Positions 1 through 13,749 of a DNA stretch of 64,000 nucleotides are shown here, piece after piece. Every line of letters starts with the position of its first letter. Within the stretch, counting starts at the first letter, position 1. The DNA lies in contig JAVGVS010000001.1 in assembly GCA_032718565.1 (NCBI GenBank), forward strand, positions 4,486,196 to 4,550,195. The letters run 5' to 3'. A model generated the notes under the pieces. It was not told where the DNA came from, did no database searches, and saw only the letters and a program-made list of their open reading frames with translations. The position numbers and the translations under genes are program-made. This stretch comes from Distichodus sexfasciatus (taxonomy: Eukaryota; Chordata; Actinopteri; Characiformes; Distichodontidae).

Positions 1-179
1 CCTTTTTGTTGTTTTTAGTCTCATTGAAAACCGGTCTGAGGATTGATGAATGGTAACTTAGTGTTTGCCACACGTGAAAGCCAAGGTCGTTTCACTAGCC
101 GTTTTAATTTGCTGTGATTTAGTTTTAGTCGATCATGACTTTTTTAAATTGATATCCTTATTATCTTCCTCTTGAACAG

Positions 180-3100
180 AATTTTAAAGCTGACCCAGAA
201 GAGCTTTTTACCAAGTTGGAGAAGATTGGAAAAGGGTCATTCGGAGAAGTGTTTAAAGGAATTGACAATCGTACACAGAAGGTGGTGGCCATTAAGATCA
301 TCGATCTGGAGGAGGCAGAAGATGAGATCGAGGACATTCAGCAGGAGATCACGGTGTTAAGCCAGTGTGACAGCCCATTCGTAACTAAATATTATGGATC
401 GTATCTAAAGGTAAAAGCACCTGTAGATTTTAACATTTGAGGGAATTTTCATTGTGTAACATTACTGTATAATTTTGTCCCGATATTATATTGATACTAT
501 GAGCCCATGAATCATTCACAAGCCAGTATAGTTGCATCACAAGGACATTTCCTCTATGTGAAAACTCTGTTTAGTGTTGTCCTGATAAGGCTCTTCAGTT
601 GCCCTGATTGCATTGGTGTGGCCCTAGTGAATCTGTAATAAAGTCAGAAGAGACTAGCTGTTGTCATGACTACTCAGAGAAGCATTTTTTATGTTATGTT
701 ATTGTGTTTCCTTATACAGTATGTATATCTGAAAGACTAAACCAGACAGAAGCACAGATCAGTCTCATCACTCTAAATCAGGGAGATACTACTGCTTAGT
801 GTAAATGCTGGATCAAGTTGAAAACCCCTGCTCTAAATGGTTGTTTGGTTTGTACAGTAGCTTGTTCAGGTTCTGCCATGTGCATATGTTATGTCCATAC
901 TGTTACGTAATTGATGATTAGGAGACGGTACAAAGCACAGTTAATTTTGTTTGACATTTTTGTCCTCTGTGCCGTTATCCATGCAGTTATAAAGGTGTAG
1001 GCATTAGCAGAGAGACAGAAAAAACAAACAGCATGCATGACTTTAAGTCATTCATACAGCAGAAAGTGTTGTAGGTGCAGCTGGGTAGCTCGGCCCCATG
1101 CGCTGGGTGAGCTCACACATTTCAGTGGTGAGAAAATATCATCATAGATACACATTCTATTTTAGACTGTCAGAAACAACAAGCATTTACTTACTGACAG
1201 GCACTGTTGGTGATCTAACACAAAACTGTCCATTAAAATATGACCCAATTTTTGTTTTGAAGGGAATTTACAAAACTTCTGTTAAAAGGCACAGCAACAC
1301 TAGGAAACAACGCTAATCTGTCAGATGTCAGTCAGATTAGTTGATGAAGTCAGATTAGTGGGCTGCTCAAATTCTGAACACGAGATGACAATTGAGGGCT
1401 GTAGCAGCACAAACTGAATGCTGAGTACCTTTAAAGAGTGTGCTGAAGTGCTAATGGTGATAGTATATGATTGCCAGCTGTGATGTACTCGATCACATTT
1501 CTACATTAGACCCACATGGTAGAGTTACCAGGAGTTACGGATTTTGTAAGAGAATTATTATAATGCCATAAAATGTCCAAGTCTCCAGCTTATGTAGTTT
1601 CTGCTTATCCTGCTACTCCTGTGATCTGAGGATAATATGTTTAAGTGCATGTAGGGTCACATGTTTCATCTGGCTCCAGCTCCCATTACTTCTGCCCTAT
1701 ATACTGCAGTCTGCCTTTAGAGGCCTTAGAGGTCTCTCTCCTTCTCTCTCTTCATCCCTGTCTCTATAACTCCCTCCCTTTCTCATTGTCTCTGCATGTC
1801 TTTCCCAATGTCTCTGTGTCTTTGTGACTCTATCAGCTGTGATAATCAAGACAGGACTCAGTTTGGTCCCCGTTGTTATAGAAGGAGAGGTAGTCTACAT
1901 CAGTATCTGATAAAGAAAGTCTCTGCTGTGATGGAGTCAGTGTTGCTCACCTCTGCATCAGTCCTATTTGATCATTTTCATCACTCATCATTTTCTTGTG
2001 CAGAGCAGCATTTTAGTGCCTCTGAAAATAGGTGTCATTTAAGAAAGATGTAATCAAATTATCACTCTGTACAGTGCTGGCCTTATAAAGTGACCTTGAA
2101 ATGAGTCATAGTCTTGATACAGTATTATAAAATGACAAAACCATTTAGCTGCAGTATCTATATGCTGTCAAATCTGTTATATCCTGCTAGTATGATACCT
2201 GATGCAGATTAATGACCCAGTACTAATGTCATTTGCTTTTAATGACGACAGTTGAATGTCAATTCACTGCAAACTTCTGTTATAGGGCACAAAGCTATGG
2301 ATCATAATGGAATATTTAGGAGGAGGATCAGCATTGGATTTGGTAAGTAGTATCTAACTGACATTAGCAACCACAGGTGTACTTAAAACCCAAATTCCTA
2401 CATGTAGGGAGCAGTGCCTCATGGGGCTTTTGGGTGATTCTGATCCCTTCGTCATGCTGTTCCCTCCTGTAGCTGGAGCCAGGTCCGCTGGATGAGACCC
2501 AGATTGCTACTATACTCAGAGAGATCCTCAAGGGTTTGGAATACTTGCATTCAGAGAAGAAGATCCACAGGGACATTAAAGGTATCCTTCAAATATTTTC
2601 TTTAAATATATCTTAAATAACAATAAAACATCAAAGTGGATTTAAAGCTGAACAGTGTTATTTTTGGCTTGATTGACCCGTAATGCGTGACTGCATTCAT
2701 TTGTTTTTTTTTCATCTCTCCCCAGCTGCTAATGTACTGCTGTCAGAGCAGGGTGATGTGAAACTGGCGGACTTTGGTGTGGCCGGCCAGCTGACAGACA
2801 CTCAGATTAAGAGGAACACGTTTGTGGGCACGCCGTTTTGGATGGCACCTGAAGTCATAAAGCAGTCGGCCTACGACTCAAAGGTCAGAACAGTCACTCT
2901 CTGACCAAGTCAGATATCAGCCAGGTAGCAACAGTGCAGAGAATATTTAGATTATATGTGATATATTCCTCTACATCTTTTTAGTGTATTGATAAAATAT
3001 TAATAATTGCATATTGCATATCGTTGTTTCCAGATATGTTGAAATTTCCCGTTTCTATAATAGGTTATGTATTATAGAGATGACCTATGAACTGTTGGGT

Positions 3101-6100
3101 AATACGCTCAGGTTTAAGGGTCATTTTACTGTTGTCATGCAGTGAGTGTTCTGACTCTGTAGTTGTCTTGCTTCTGTTAATTTTAGGGCTGCAACTAATG
3201 ATTACTTTGTTAATTGATTTATCTGCTGATTATTTTTTCCATTAATCAATTATTAATCAAATAAAAAGAAAAACATTTTCATTTCCAGCATTTTTTAATG
3301 AAACAAACTGTCTGTTTCTATTTTTCTATATTTATTTTTTACTCTATAACATTATAAAATGGGAAAAAAAATTCTGATTAATTGAAAATGAAGAAATGTT
3401 TAAGTTTTGGCCATTTTAAGCCAATTTGGACCCATTTAGGCCTGTAACTCATTTCTGAGAGAGAACTACATTTTTGCACAAGATGGCGTTCACAATAACA
3501 CGTCACAATAACACGGTGGACAAGCGTCAGAATAATCACTGCAAATACCAAGTAAATGGCTATACTGTGAGTAGAATGCTGGTTGGTTTTGTTATTTATC
3601 AACTAAAAACGAGTTTTGTTTGTAATAAATGGCAAGATTTGCCTGAACTGGAACTTCAGTGACTGTTTTCCCTATGAGAGTCGTGCGCGCTAACGAACAG
3701 CGCATGTGTTTACATTGTGAAAAATGTCATTCATGCATTTCTATTAGTTGTCAACTATTTTAATAATTGATTTTAATTGATTTAGTTGTTGCAGCCCTTG
3801 CAGCTTTGTAAACTATCAGATTCGTTATATTTAAAACCTTGCATAAATGAAACCTCAGTGTTAGACCTTGCTCGTCTTTGCAGATTCCAGTAGTCTATTT
3901 GCATGTACTTGCTAATGCTTTCTAGTCTCTGTGAAATGATCTGTACTCCGTTTAGGTCTGGTGGGCAGCACTTGATGACGTTAATGCCATTGCACATTAG
4001 TAACGGCCATGAGCAGTGAGTCATGGCTCGCACACATCCTTGAACAAAAATAGCTATTTAATTTGCCTTAATTACCAGTGCGAGAATGGTCCTCTTTGAG
4101 AGAAAGATGTTAGAGACAAGATCTACTGTGTCAGATCCTCACGACTGAAATTACAGCCACCACCTGATGTTCCTTAACACAGCGAATGCTTCATGAGGGG
4201 TATTGATAATTCACCTCTTAGAGCTGCTAATTGTATATTCTGGACAGTTCAAGGAGTCTCAAACCTCTTGCAAACATGAAGGTGTCCTGATGAATCGTTT
4301 TGTTTGAGTGCTGTGCCTTGCTGTGTGTATTTCAGGCGGATATCTGGTCTTTGGGGATAACAGCAATAGAGTTGGCCAAAGGAGAGCCGCCTCATTCCGA
4401 GCTGCACCCCATGAAAGTCTTATTCCTTATCCCAAAGAACAACCCTCCCACTCTGGAGGGAAACTACTGCAAAGCGCTGAAAGAGTTTATAGAAGTCTGC
4501 CTCAACAAAGAACCAAGCTTCGTAAGTGTTGCGGTCATCAAGCGTAAACCATTTCCCTAAGCTCTATGTGGATTTAATAAACCCTGAGTGTTATTGTCTA
4601 CATCTCTGTGCAGAGACCCACGGCCAAAGAGCTGCTAAAACATAAGCTAATAGTGCGGTATGCCAAGAAGACGTCATACCTCACTGAGCTTATCGACAGG
4701 TACAAGAGATGGAAGGCTGAGCAGTGCCGAGATGAGTCCAGTTCTGAGGATTCTGACTCGTAAGTGCAGCCCAAATTAATTCCTGTCGTGCCGTTTTTAT
4801 AGCAATCTCTGTGCCGGTAACCTTCTTTCATGTTTAAATTTGCATGATTATTTGCCGTCTCCTTACTGAAGAAACTTGCTGTGCTCTTATTGAGATTTTG
4901 AATGTAGCAGTGTCAGTCAAGTCCCAAGAAGGACACTTATTTTTGACACCACAATTAGTATTTTTGTAGAGAATGTAAAAGAATACTATTGAATGAAATT
5001 TGGCATTAAAATTTTCTTTAAGGAGGCCACAGTGACGCAGTGGTTAGCGTTGCCGCCTCACAGCGAGATGGTCCTGGGTTCGAGCCCCGTGTCGGCCGTA
5101 GGGCCTTTCTGTGTGGAGTTTGCATGCTCTCTTCCCATGTCCGCGTGGGTTTCCTCCCGGTGCTCCGGTTTCCTCCCACAGACCAAAAGCATGCGTTAGA
5201 GTCACCAGGTTAACTGGTGACTCTAAATTGGCACTGTAAGGTGTGAGTGTTTGTGCCCCACGGTGTGTTGGTGCCTGCCCAGGGTTGGTCCCCACCTTGT
5301 GCCAGTAAGTTCCCAGGATAGGCTCTGGTCCCCCCGCGACCCCAGTTGAGATTAAACGGTTCAGATAATGAATGAGTGAATAATCTTTAATAAGTTTTCT
5401 TTAACTTCAGTTGACCAATTAGGAGCGGTAGAGCCAGCAGCGTAGCACCAAATTCTGACCCTGTACACAAGCAGTCTCCATGGGCCCCCCATGATAAAAT
5501 AAATTTCCAGACTTCTCAAGAGCCCTCCCCTCACTTGGGGCCATGTTAGGTCAGTCCCACTTTTCACCCCACTACGACGCCCATGGAGTGAAGCTCTGAA
5601 GTCACCAAGGAGTCTTGAATGTATTTTAGTGGCCAAACAAAACAGTAAATAAATGCAGTTTTAAGGACGTAGGGTCACATTTTAACACTTTATTAGATTG
5701 CATTTTTATTATTTTTCTGAACTACTCTGTTTCAGTTTTGTCAGTTGTGTGTGTGTGTGTGTGTGTGTTTGTGTAGAGAGCAGGATGAGCAGGCAGCAGG
5801 TGGGAATGATAGTAATGATGACTGGATCTTCAACACCATCAGAGAGAAGGACCCCAAGAAAATTCTAAATGGAGTCACACAGCCTTCAGATCTGCACCAC
5901 AACCAGGTAAAAACCAGGACATTTTACCATCTGCCTTACACACACACACACACACCTTTACAACTGTCAAAACACTAACTGTACACATTCATCAGAGGCG
6001 TATACAAGAAATGTATGCATGTTTTTAAAAAATAAGCCTTATTTATTCTGGATTGTAACATGGCCCAAGCAGTAAGGCACTACAGCGTCTGTGGTGATGT

Positions 6101-7840
6101 GGTTGTGGTTGTCTGATCTGGTTGAATGTGCTCATTCTGTGGTTTGCAGTCATGGGTTTGTCAGTGTGTTTCCATGAGTGTAGTAAATGTTTGCTGAGAG
6201 GAGGTTATACTGACAGCATTCTGACTCACTGACTCTGCTGGTGTGCTTTTCCACAGTGTATTTTGTAGGTGGTCACATTGTAAAGGCTGTTTTATTAAAG
6301 CAGTATCTGTATGTGGTTTGTTGCCTTTAGACCGTAAGAAGATTGTACTTTTAGCATTACAGAGACAGCAGATTTTAGGGCATTAATGGCTTCTACAAAG
6401 ATGCTGAACTGTGCAAGTTCTTGATTAAGAAATTGTGATTTTTTTCCCCGCTCTCTTTACTCTTTACAGGTACAGGGCGGTCCACAGAGGCCCTTGTCCC
6501 AGAGCTTATCCACCATTATATCTCCACTGTTTGCAGAAGTAAGAACTTGATCAGATGATTTTTACATTGTTGCTGTTCTTGCTGTGTGAAGTCGCTACTG
6601 TATTTGTTCTTGTTAACATGTATTTCGCCAGTTTGTTAGGAGAATTCCCTTAGCATTAAAATACACTGCTGTGCTAATATTTTGAATGTATTCTAACTAT
6701 CAGCTCCCTCTGCCTTAAGGTCAGCGAATGAAGGTTGAATAAGATGTTTTGAACTAATTGTCTCTTGTCTGTGTATAAGCACATTAGCCTTACTGGGAAG
6801 CTTAAATTAGGCTTTGACAGTTTTCCATCTCCTCTCTACCGGCCTCAGCTGAAGCAGAAGGGAGGTGTGAGTAACGGGAAGCCAGAGGCAGTGGAGGAGC
6901 TGAGGGAGGCCATATTCTTGGCAGAAGAATCATGTCCAGGCATCTCGGACTCCATGGTGACCGAGCTTGTGCAGAGACTGCAGAGGTAGGACTTGCTGTC
7001 TTCTGCTTTCCTTTACCACTAGGATATGGGGTTAAAATTCTGGGCAGGAAAATCTGCTTTAACAAAAGGGGTTGTGAGATAGGGCTAGGGCTTAGTGAAA
7101 TGACCTCAAATCAATATCATGGTTCATTTGAACATTTTGCCTCAATTACAGTTAATGAACGATTATTTTGGTTTGAGTTTTTGGTTTGATTTTGCTCTCA
7201 TAGCTCACTGATAAGATTTGTAGGTCTTTGTAATTAACGACGTGATGATACATGCTGTGGTATGATTTAAAGCCACAGTACATGAACACACTGGGGAAAA
7301 TATTACTAAAGAATTATTTTCCAAATCATCAAATAACCAACATGGTCATGACTATATTTAGTAGAGGTTCTGAATGTCTGTTTTGTGCCTACGGCTGCAC
7401 GCTTAAAATTTTAACAAATTATTGACACGGTAATTCTTGTGAGTGATTGTCATTGTGAGCACAGCACAGCACACAGTGCACCACAACTAAATGTGACCTT
7501 TGTATTTGACCCATCCGTGAAGGAACAGTGGGCAGCTGACAAGGGCAGCGCCCGGGGAGCAGTGCTTGGGGATGGTACCTTGCTCATGAGTACCTCAGTG
7601 GTACCTTTACCAGTCCTTGGATTCGATCCAGCAACCTTACAATCACGGGGCGAACTCCTCAACCGTTACGCTATAAACCGTTCTTGATATTTACTCACAG
7701 TAGCGTTTTGCGACTCTAGTAAAAGGCATGTAAGGCTCCTTGTCGCTCCTTTTCCTTCTGGTTCTCCGTCTCCTTTTCAGGCTCACCACTCTTGTGTTCT
7801 CTCTTACAGGTTTGCAGTTCCAAGGGCATCAACTCATTGA
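180..7840 (+). CDS. stk24: Serine/threonine kinase 24 (MST3), all but the first coding exon
   Basis: GCK-III subfamily Ste20 kinase, acting in cell polarity, migration and apoptosis with CCM3/PDCD10 and the STRIPAK complex (family knowledge). Exons: 180-410, 2286-2342, 2473-2581, 2726-2883, 4336-4521, 4614-4759, 5777-5906, 6470-6538, 6849-6985, 7810-7840; all junctions are in frame. They encode 417 residues, the number that follows the 14-residue first exon of human STK24 (431 aa), so only the initiating exon lies left of the window. Visible: glycine loop GKGSFGEV, VAIK lysine, HRD in IHRDIKA, DFG, activation loop KRNTFVGTPFWMAPE, acidic SSSEDSDS linker, and a C-terminal tail ending RFAVPRASTH. 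The DWIF..TIREKDPK and QPSDL segments favour STK24 over STK25 or STK26. Which teleost duplicate (a or b) it is cannot be told. Confidence 0.95.
3185..3798. mobile_element. Non-autonomous hAT-like element in an stk24 intron
   Basis: The left edge AGGGCTGCAACTAATGATTA is mirrored by the right edge ending TTAGTTGTTGCAGCCCT, giving inverted termini around an AT-rich 600-bp interior without a transposase. The AGGGCTGCAACTAA terminus is common in fish hAT-derived MITEs (from memory). No clear 8-bp target duplication was found, so the exact edges are uncertain. Confidence 0.6.
5022..5385 (+). mobile_element. V-SINE-like retroposon in an stk24 intron
   Basis: tRNA-like head with A box (AGTGGTTAGCG) and B box (GGTTCGAGCCC), then a conserved core (GTTTGCATGCTCTC, GTGGGTTTCCTCCCGGTGCTCCGGTTTCCTCC in two blocks) and a LINE-related tail (GGATAGGCTCTGGTCCCCC) ending in TGAATGAGTGA repeats. 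This layout matches the fish V-SINE superfamily. It lies in the intron between the stk24 exons ending 4759 and starting 5777. Confidence 0.8.
5745..5774. repeat. (TG)n microsatellite next to an stk24 acceptor
   Basis: An alternating TG run abuts the acceptor of the exon at 5777. A shorter (CA)n run at 5939-5955 lies just after the donor of the same exon. Confidence 0.8.
7440..7690 (-). mobile_element. tRNA-derived SINE, copy 1
   Basis: Read on the minus strand it begins with a tRNA-like head (GTAACGGTTGAGGAGTTCGC) and a B-box-like GGATCGAATCC, then the segment ATGAGCAAGGTACC, CCCCAAGCACTGCTCCCCGG and GCCCACTGTTCCTTCA. A clearly related copy lies at 62910-63135. It sits in the last intron of stk24. 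Confidence 0.75.
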
Positions 7841-10800
7841 CCTCTGCTGTGGGTTCTCATCTCTCTCTCTCATCTTTTGCTCACTCGTTCTTTTGCGGTG
7901 TTTTCATCTCTTTGCTTCGTTGTGAAGCCAGGCCAAGCGTTTCTCACACTCACTCAGCCTCCAGCTGCAGCCTGCACTCTCCTCTTCTAATCGTGGTTTA
8001 CATATCGGGGTGAAAGTGTGAGCAGTGGAGAGGGTCGGAGTGGCTTCTTTAGATATTCCACACCCCTGTTCTGATGGTGGCAGAAAAGTGGAATTGCACC
8101 ATCTCTGTAAAGGTTCTATCCAGTGTGTGAGATCCTTGATGTTATTTTTCAAAGTTACTGTTTTTCGTTATGTAAAGCTACTTAGATCAGAACAGAGGGT
8201 GTGAAACACTTAATGGCAAGAAGTTAGTTTACAGACTCCTCCTGTAAGATTAATTTGCCTTAAAAGTTGTAGGCATTACAGAAAAATGTGTTCATTTTGC
8301 AAGATACAGTATAACCAATATGTATGAATGCAAATTTACAGTTCTTGATTGTTGCTTTTCAGACCTGAGCTGAGCATTTAAGATCCCATAGACATGCTAA
8401 CACAGATAAGCGTTTGTTATAGTATGATACTGAGAATCGCTGCATATTTGGGGGAAAATTGGACCATGATTTCAGCATAGCTTTTATGTAACGGAGTTGC
8501 AGTTTCCAGTTTCCACAGCACAGCAAGGTCAGGAAGAAGCAGAATCAGCTTTTGAAAATGTGGATGCTGAGCAGGATTAAATTTTAACATCATGGATATA
8601 TTCCCCAAGCATACTTTTCCCTTACAGTGAAAAATATTCATAGTTATAAGCCATATCAGCTTCCCCTAATGTAATCACTCACATGTAAAAATGACTGATT
8701 ATGCAATACGCATTCAGAATTTAGTAGCTGCTGTTCCTTGTTTCTGTTGCTCTATAGATTCAACGTATATGTACACCTGCCACGTCACTCACGTTACTTT
8801 TACACTAAGATTCAAGTTCAGATGTAGAGTTTTGTAATGAGGCAAGTGAGCAGAAAGGCCAGGCAGAACCCCCTTCTGAATGTGCAGTGTGTGAGGCCTT
8901 TTTGGGGTGTATTCAGCTTGTGTGTCTGTGTGTGTTTCTGTATGCATGTGTGTGTTGTAGGTTGCAGATATTTGCGTTCACTTTGTTCAACTCAGGTATC
9001 CTGCTCTCAGTGACTGGAGTGTCCAGTGAGGCAGACTGAGCTCAGCTGGATGTGTAAATGTGTGTGTAAATAAGCTCCTTTTTACAAATAAGTCCTGGAG
9101 GTACGTGATGAAAACACTGTGTAAAAATGCCCAAATGCTTCTGTGGATACTGTTTATGAAAGTATGTCAAATGGCCATCACTGAGATTGCCTTGCCTTTA
9201 TCACTTTTTTTTTTTAGTTTAGAATTTTATATCATGTTGGTTTTCTGTTCTAATGTTTTCATGGATTGAACTGAATGCTGGCATTAGATCCGTATCAGAG
9301 TTTTCCAGCGTATCACTGTTCACACTTTGCACTCATGCTCTTCTATCCCGAGTGTTTCCTCGGTCATGCTTGCAATTCCCCCCAAATATGTCATTTTCTG
9401 TTAAAGCTCAAGCATCTACATTCCTCGCAGTGTTGTCGCTGGAAGTTTCAAGTATGTATTTTTTGTTGATTTTAGGCACAAATTTGGGTTTTTTTCATTC
9501 TGCTAATTTTACATAAATGCTACATTAGTCCTGCTCTACAAGCCAGTTCTGGTTTCCTATCTGCAGTAAACCCTTCATGCTTAGCAAAAGTCTTCCTCAA
9601 AAACTGTAATGGTACAGCAAAAGCTACCAGCAGAATTGCACTTAGATATCTGCCTTTTATAATATCTGATTTAGCCATAAGACATGAGCATGAGGTTCAC
9701 TTATGTGACCAAGTTACAGTTGTGCTACTGATGTTGTGGTGCATTCTGCATCAATATGAATTTATTTTTCTTGTGTGTAGTAAACTTGGCAAAAGACTAC
9801 CATCCCAGTTTAATACCACATAATTGTTTAATGGTAAATGTGCACCTCAGTTGACTTTTGATTGGTTTTAGTCTATTTTATGCTAACACATTTTCCAGAT
9901 TTAATGTAATAGCCAGTAATTTTAAAAATAACTTGCAGCATGAAAATCTGAGCCATGCATAATGCAATTATGAAAGAAAACTGAATTAGTTAGGGATCCT
10001 GTTAATACCACTAATTTATGTATAAATAGTAATTGGTCAAAATTCAGTGATTGCGTTCATTATGAAAGCCAATACTTTATGGAACTTAGTTATTTTCCTT
10101 TAGACATTGTGCTGTAAGTTGTTTTTCTGCATGTTATCCCTCCTGTTAGATTTGCGGCCTATAACCTAGATCTAGGCAAAAATGATGGGTTCTTAAAAAT
10201 TCTCTAATCACATAAGTTGTATTTCCATACGTATTATGGGAACAAAGTGGTGATACCAGTCTTTAGATGGCTGTATTTAATCCCAGTTTTTGATAACTGG
10301 AGCATCTTGAAGTCTTAAAGCAGGTAGAACGTTTTTAATGATTAATCTTTGTGTTTAGTTTGTTTCAACCACTAGACATCAACAGCAAACATGGTTCTAT
10401 GATGGTTGCGAGGTTGTGCAAGTAGCTGGTTTTATGTTAAATGGACAGTTCGGTTCCCTACTTAGTCGAACTGTTTAAACACAAGCAAAGCAGTCACTGT
10501 TCCTCCCCTGCACCCCAGGATGATTTTTGTACTATCTGCACCTTGTCCCTTTAGAGTATGTTGCACTTTGTAAGCTGATCTGTATAAGTTGATGAGGAAG
10601 TTCACAGTTTGTTGTCGTATATGACTACCTTCAAAAGTATGGCAATAAATTAGTCAGGTCTTCAGGTTTCTCAGCACAGATGTATTATTCTATGGAACAG
10701 ATTTCAATATTTTTATAAGTGTAAGTGCAGTATTATCACAAGTAAATCAAAGCTGGTATGCTAATTATGATTTTACACAGTGTAATTTTCTGTAACAATG

Positions 10801-10915
10801 CTGATAGTGTATAGTATTGTATATAATCCTGGCTTTCATCATCAATTATCAAGGTACAGAAATCCTTGCAAGCTTTCATGTGATTTAAGAATAAAAGCTG
10901 ATTAAAATATATTCA
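7841..10915 (+). other. stk24: stk24 3' untranslated region (inferred extent)
   Basis: No coding region is visible after the stk24 stop. A canonical AATAAA at 10890-10895 is a plausible polyadenylation signal; earlier AATAAA copies (for example near 10644) could give shorter forms. The end of the transcript is inferred, not seen. Confidence 0.45.
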
Positions 10916-11259
10916 ATGTTTGCCCATTTTTAAAACGTCATTTGCTGTGTTTTGTAAAATAATGCAATTATATGTTAGATATTTACCAATCTAACAAAGG
11001 TCTATGCATATATATTTCAGGTTCCTGACAGTGATATGGCAGAAGCTGGTTTTTGCACTGTTTTTCCCTTCAAGAAGAACACTTTTTCAGAATTTAATTC
11101 TAATTATTTGAACTTGCTAAAACTACTTTATTTTGGAAATCTGTACTGAACATGTTTTAAGCAAACTTGATTTAGATTAGACACTGCTCGTAGGTCATGG
11201 GCAGATACTGAAAAGTCAAAAAGACAAAAGCAATTTGCCTCACTTTGTCTTTTCTGTTT

Positions 11260-13749
11260 CCTAGCATAACAATGCAACAATTTATTCCGCACAGCAAGTT
11301 TTATTCATACATCCAAAAACAAGGATCAAATTTTCACACTATATACAGATATTACAATACAATGTTTATACACATATTACATAATTTGTACAAGAAAAAT
11401 ATACATAAAAATGTAAACTTTTGTATACAAAAAATACCTTAGACAAATTAAACAAGGACCAATAACAAAAGGTGACTAGATTATTATTAGCTCATCCTAT
11501 AATTTAAAAACAGTTATACAGTACATTCAATGAGTACAGGAGTTTGTCAGCCATCTGTCAGACTTCAAGCAGGTTCAAGTGCTAACAGCCCTGAAGACGG
11601 TTTGCTTTAGAGGAGTGACTGGAGTTTCTCTGTGCAGTAAATCTCATACGTTGTGAAATCCACCAGGAGCGCATTCTTAGCAAATAACATTCCAGCCCAT
11701 TAAATATCCTGGTGTTACTAGATCAACAGCAAGACAAATTCATGGTATGAAAGAAGAGACTGAAATGCTTCTTACTAGTGGCTGAAATTCATCATTCTCA
11801 CTTTATTCTTCCAGCAGCCAGAGCTTGTTTGAGGCCAAGATTCAAAAGAACAAACTATAACAAGGTTTAAAATTGGTGCTACAGCACGACAACTGTGAAG
11901 TCTGGTGATCAACAACAGTTACAAAAAATAAGTATGCTTCATTTTCTATTTGTGCAAAAAAATGATTCCACTAGACATAGTATCACATTGGCATTCTTAA
12001 TTCATCTTTCTCTTTGGACATAAGCTTCCATGGGAAATCTAATTATCACATTAAGGGGTCAGACTTTTCTGTTCATGCAAACTTTAAGCTGAAATTTCTA
12101 ACCGGATTTTAATAGCTATCAAAAATACTGTCCAACACAGTTAGTCTTTTTATCCAAATTAATGACAACACAACAACGATCAGCTTGAAAGAAGTACTAC
12201 CATTTTGATAGCCATTAAAACTAGTGACACATACACCACAAAACTAAAATTCCACTTGTCCTGCAAATGACAAATTTTGTTTAACCTCATAATCAGTCCA
12301 CAGTCACGCAGTTAGACTCACCAATAAAACCCAATGGCTACTTCCAAATTCAACTGCTATTCTATAAATATTTTTCTATTTAACAATTGACAATATTTGT
12401 GAATCTTTCTGTGTCTCATAAACTCCCAGGATCTACCATCATAGCCGAACAAATATATCAGGCCAGGATAAAGGTTGAAGATCCACATGCATCAAAAGTC
12501 TCAGCACAGCAGTGAAGACATGACTTACGATGTTACATAACCACATGTTCCTCGTCTTCCCACAACTATGAACAGACTATTGGCATCTAAATTTAGAAAG
12601 ATTTCACTACTGCATTTTATTCTAAATCTAATAAGCACCATTAAATTTTCAACCCATGTGTTTGGTTATTTGGTTTAAATGCTTTTTTATTAAATGTGAA
12701 AATTAAGTATTTTGTATTTTGAGTTCGTGTCTTAATGAGTTAAATAGCCAGGATATGGTTCTGCAATTAAGTAGGAAAAGTTCTGCACTATTCTATTACT
12801 TTAAATAGAAACAAATGTATGGATCCAGATTTCGAGAGCGGTTGAAGAGGTTGGGGGCCATGAGGTACACAACTGTGACTGAGACATGATTTAATACTAT
12901 GTTGAGAGAAGATGCTGATGTTTCTTATTGCTTTGAGAAACCTTCAGGTGTCCGTGAGGTTGCTGAACAGGAAAGTTTACAGTCCAGGCTTCGAGCACTG
13001 AGTAAGCCTCATGTGTGTGTCTGCATAAGCTGATAAAAACTTAAATATGTACAGTGCAATATAAAACCGAGATAAAAGCTTTCTGGTGAATTCACTCCGT
13101 ATTGAATGTCCAACTGTAATCAGATCTTCATATAGAGTTGAACACTGCAGACACATTCACACTTCCACAACTGCCCGATTCCATGGAATGACGCCTTATA
13201 GGTGAGAGAGACAAGTGAATGACAAGCATGATGTGGGTGAAGTGATAACATGGTGACAGCTGTAAAAACTGGCAGAGACACTGAAATCGCTTAAATTAAT
13301 GGGCGAGAACCTCTTTAAGAATTAGCTTAAGAAGTAGCTTCCTCTCCCACGCTCTCCTGCACCGCCACCCTTTACCCCAAACACACAGGCACTGCACAAG
13401 CCGACTGAGTAAACTGCTACTCTTATCTGTGCGAATTGAAGACGAGCAATTTGTAGTTCTAATCGAAGATTTATAATTACACTGAACATTTGTTCCTACC
13501 AGCATCAATATTGAATACTACAATCCGACCATGTAATTAGACACTAAGATTTCCAAGGTACTTGTAACAACTGGCCCAAAAAACACTCGATACTGAAAGG
13601 TGATTGTGTGGTCCGACAGAAACAGAGGAGTGGTGTGTGATCAGAGCAGATCACATCAGATCGTATTAGCCAGTAGGAGCGTTCTTTCTGACTGAACCCT
13701 GAATAAGGCTTTGCTATTGGTTTTATGTGTGCAGAGCTCCCTCTCCCTC
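11260..13749 (-). other. ino80d: ino80d 3' untranslated region (inferred extent)
   Basis: This stretch downstream of the ino80d stop has no convincing coding region. TTTATT at 11281-11286, an AATAAA signal on the minus strand, is a plausible polyadenylation site, giving a 3'UTR of about 2.5 kb. The human gene also has a long 3'UTR (from memory). Confidence 0.5.

Noticed and set aside
2582..2725. GTATCCTT donor after the stk24 exon ending 2581, like a U12 intron
   Set aside because: The 3' end has a long polypyrimidine tract (TTTTTTTTTCATCTCTCCCCAG) and no TTCCTTRAC-like branch site within 30 nt, so U2 splicing is more likely.
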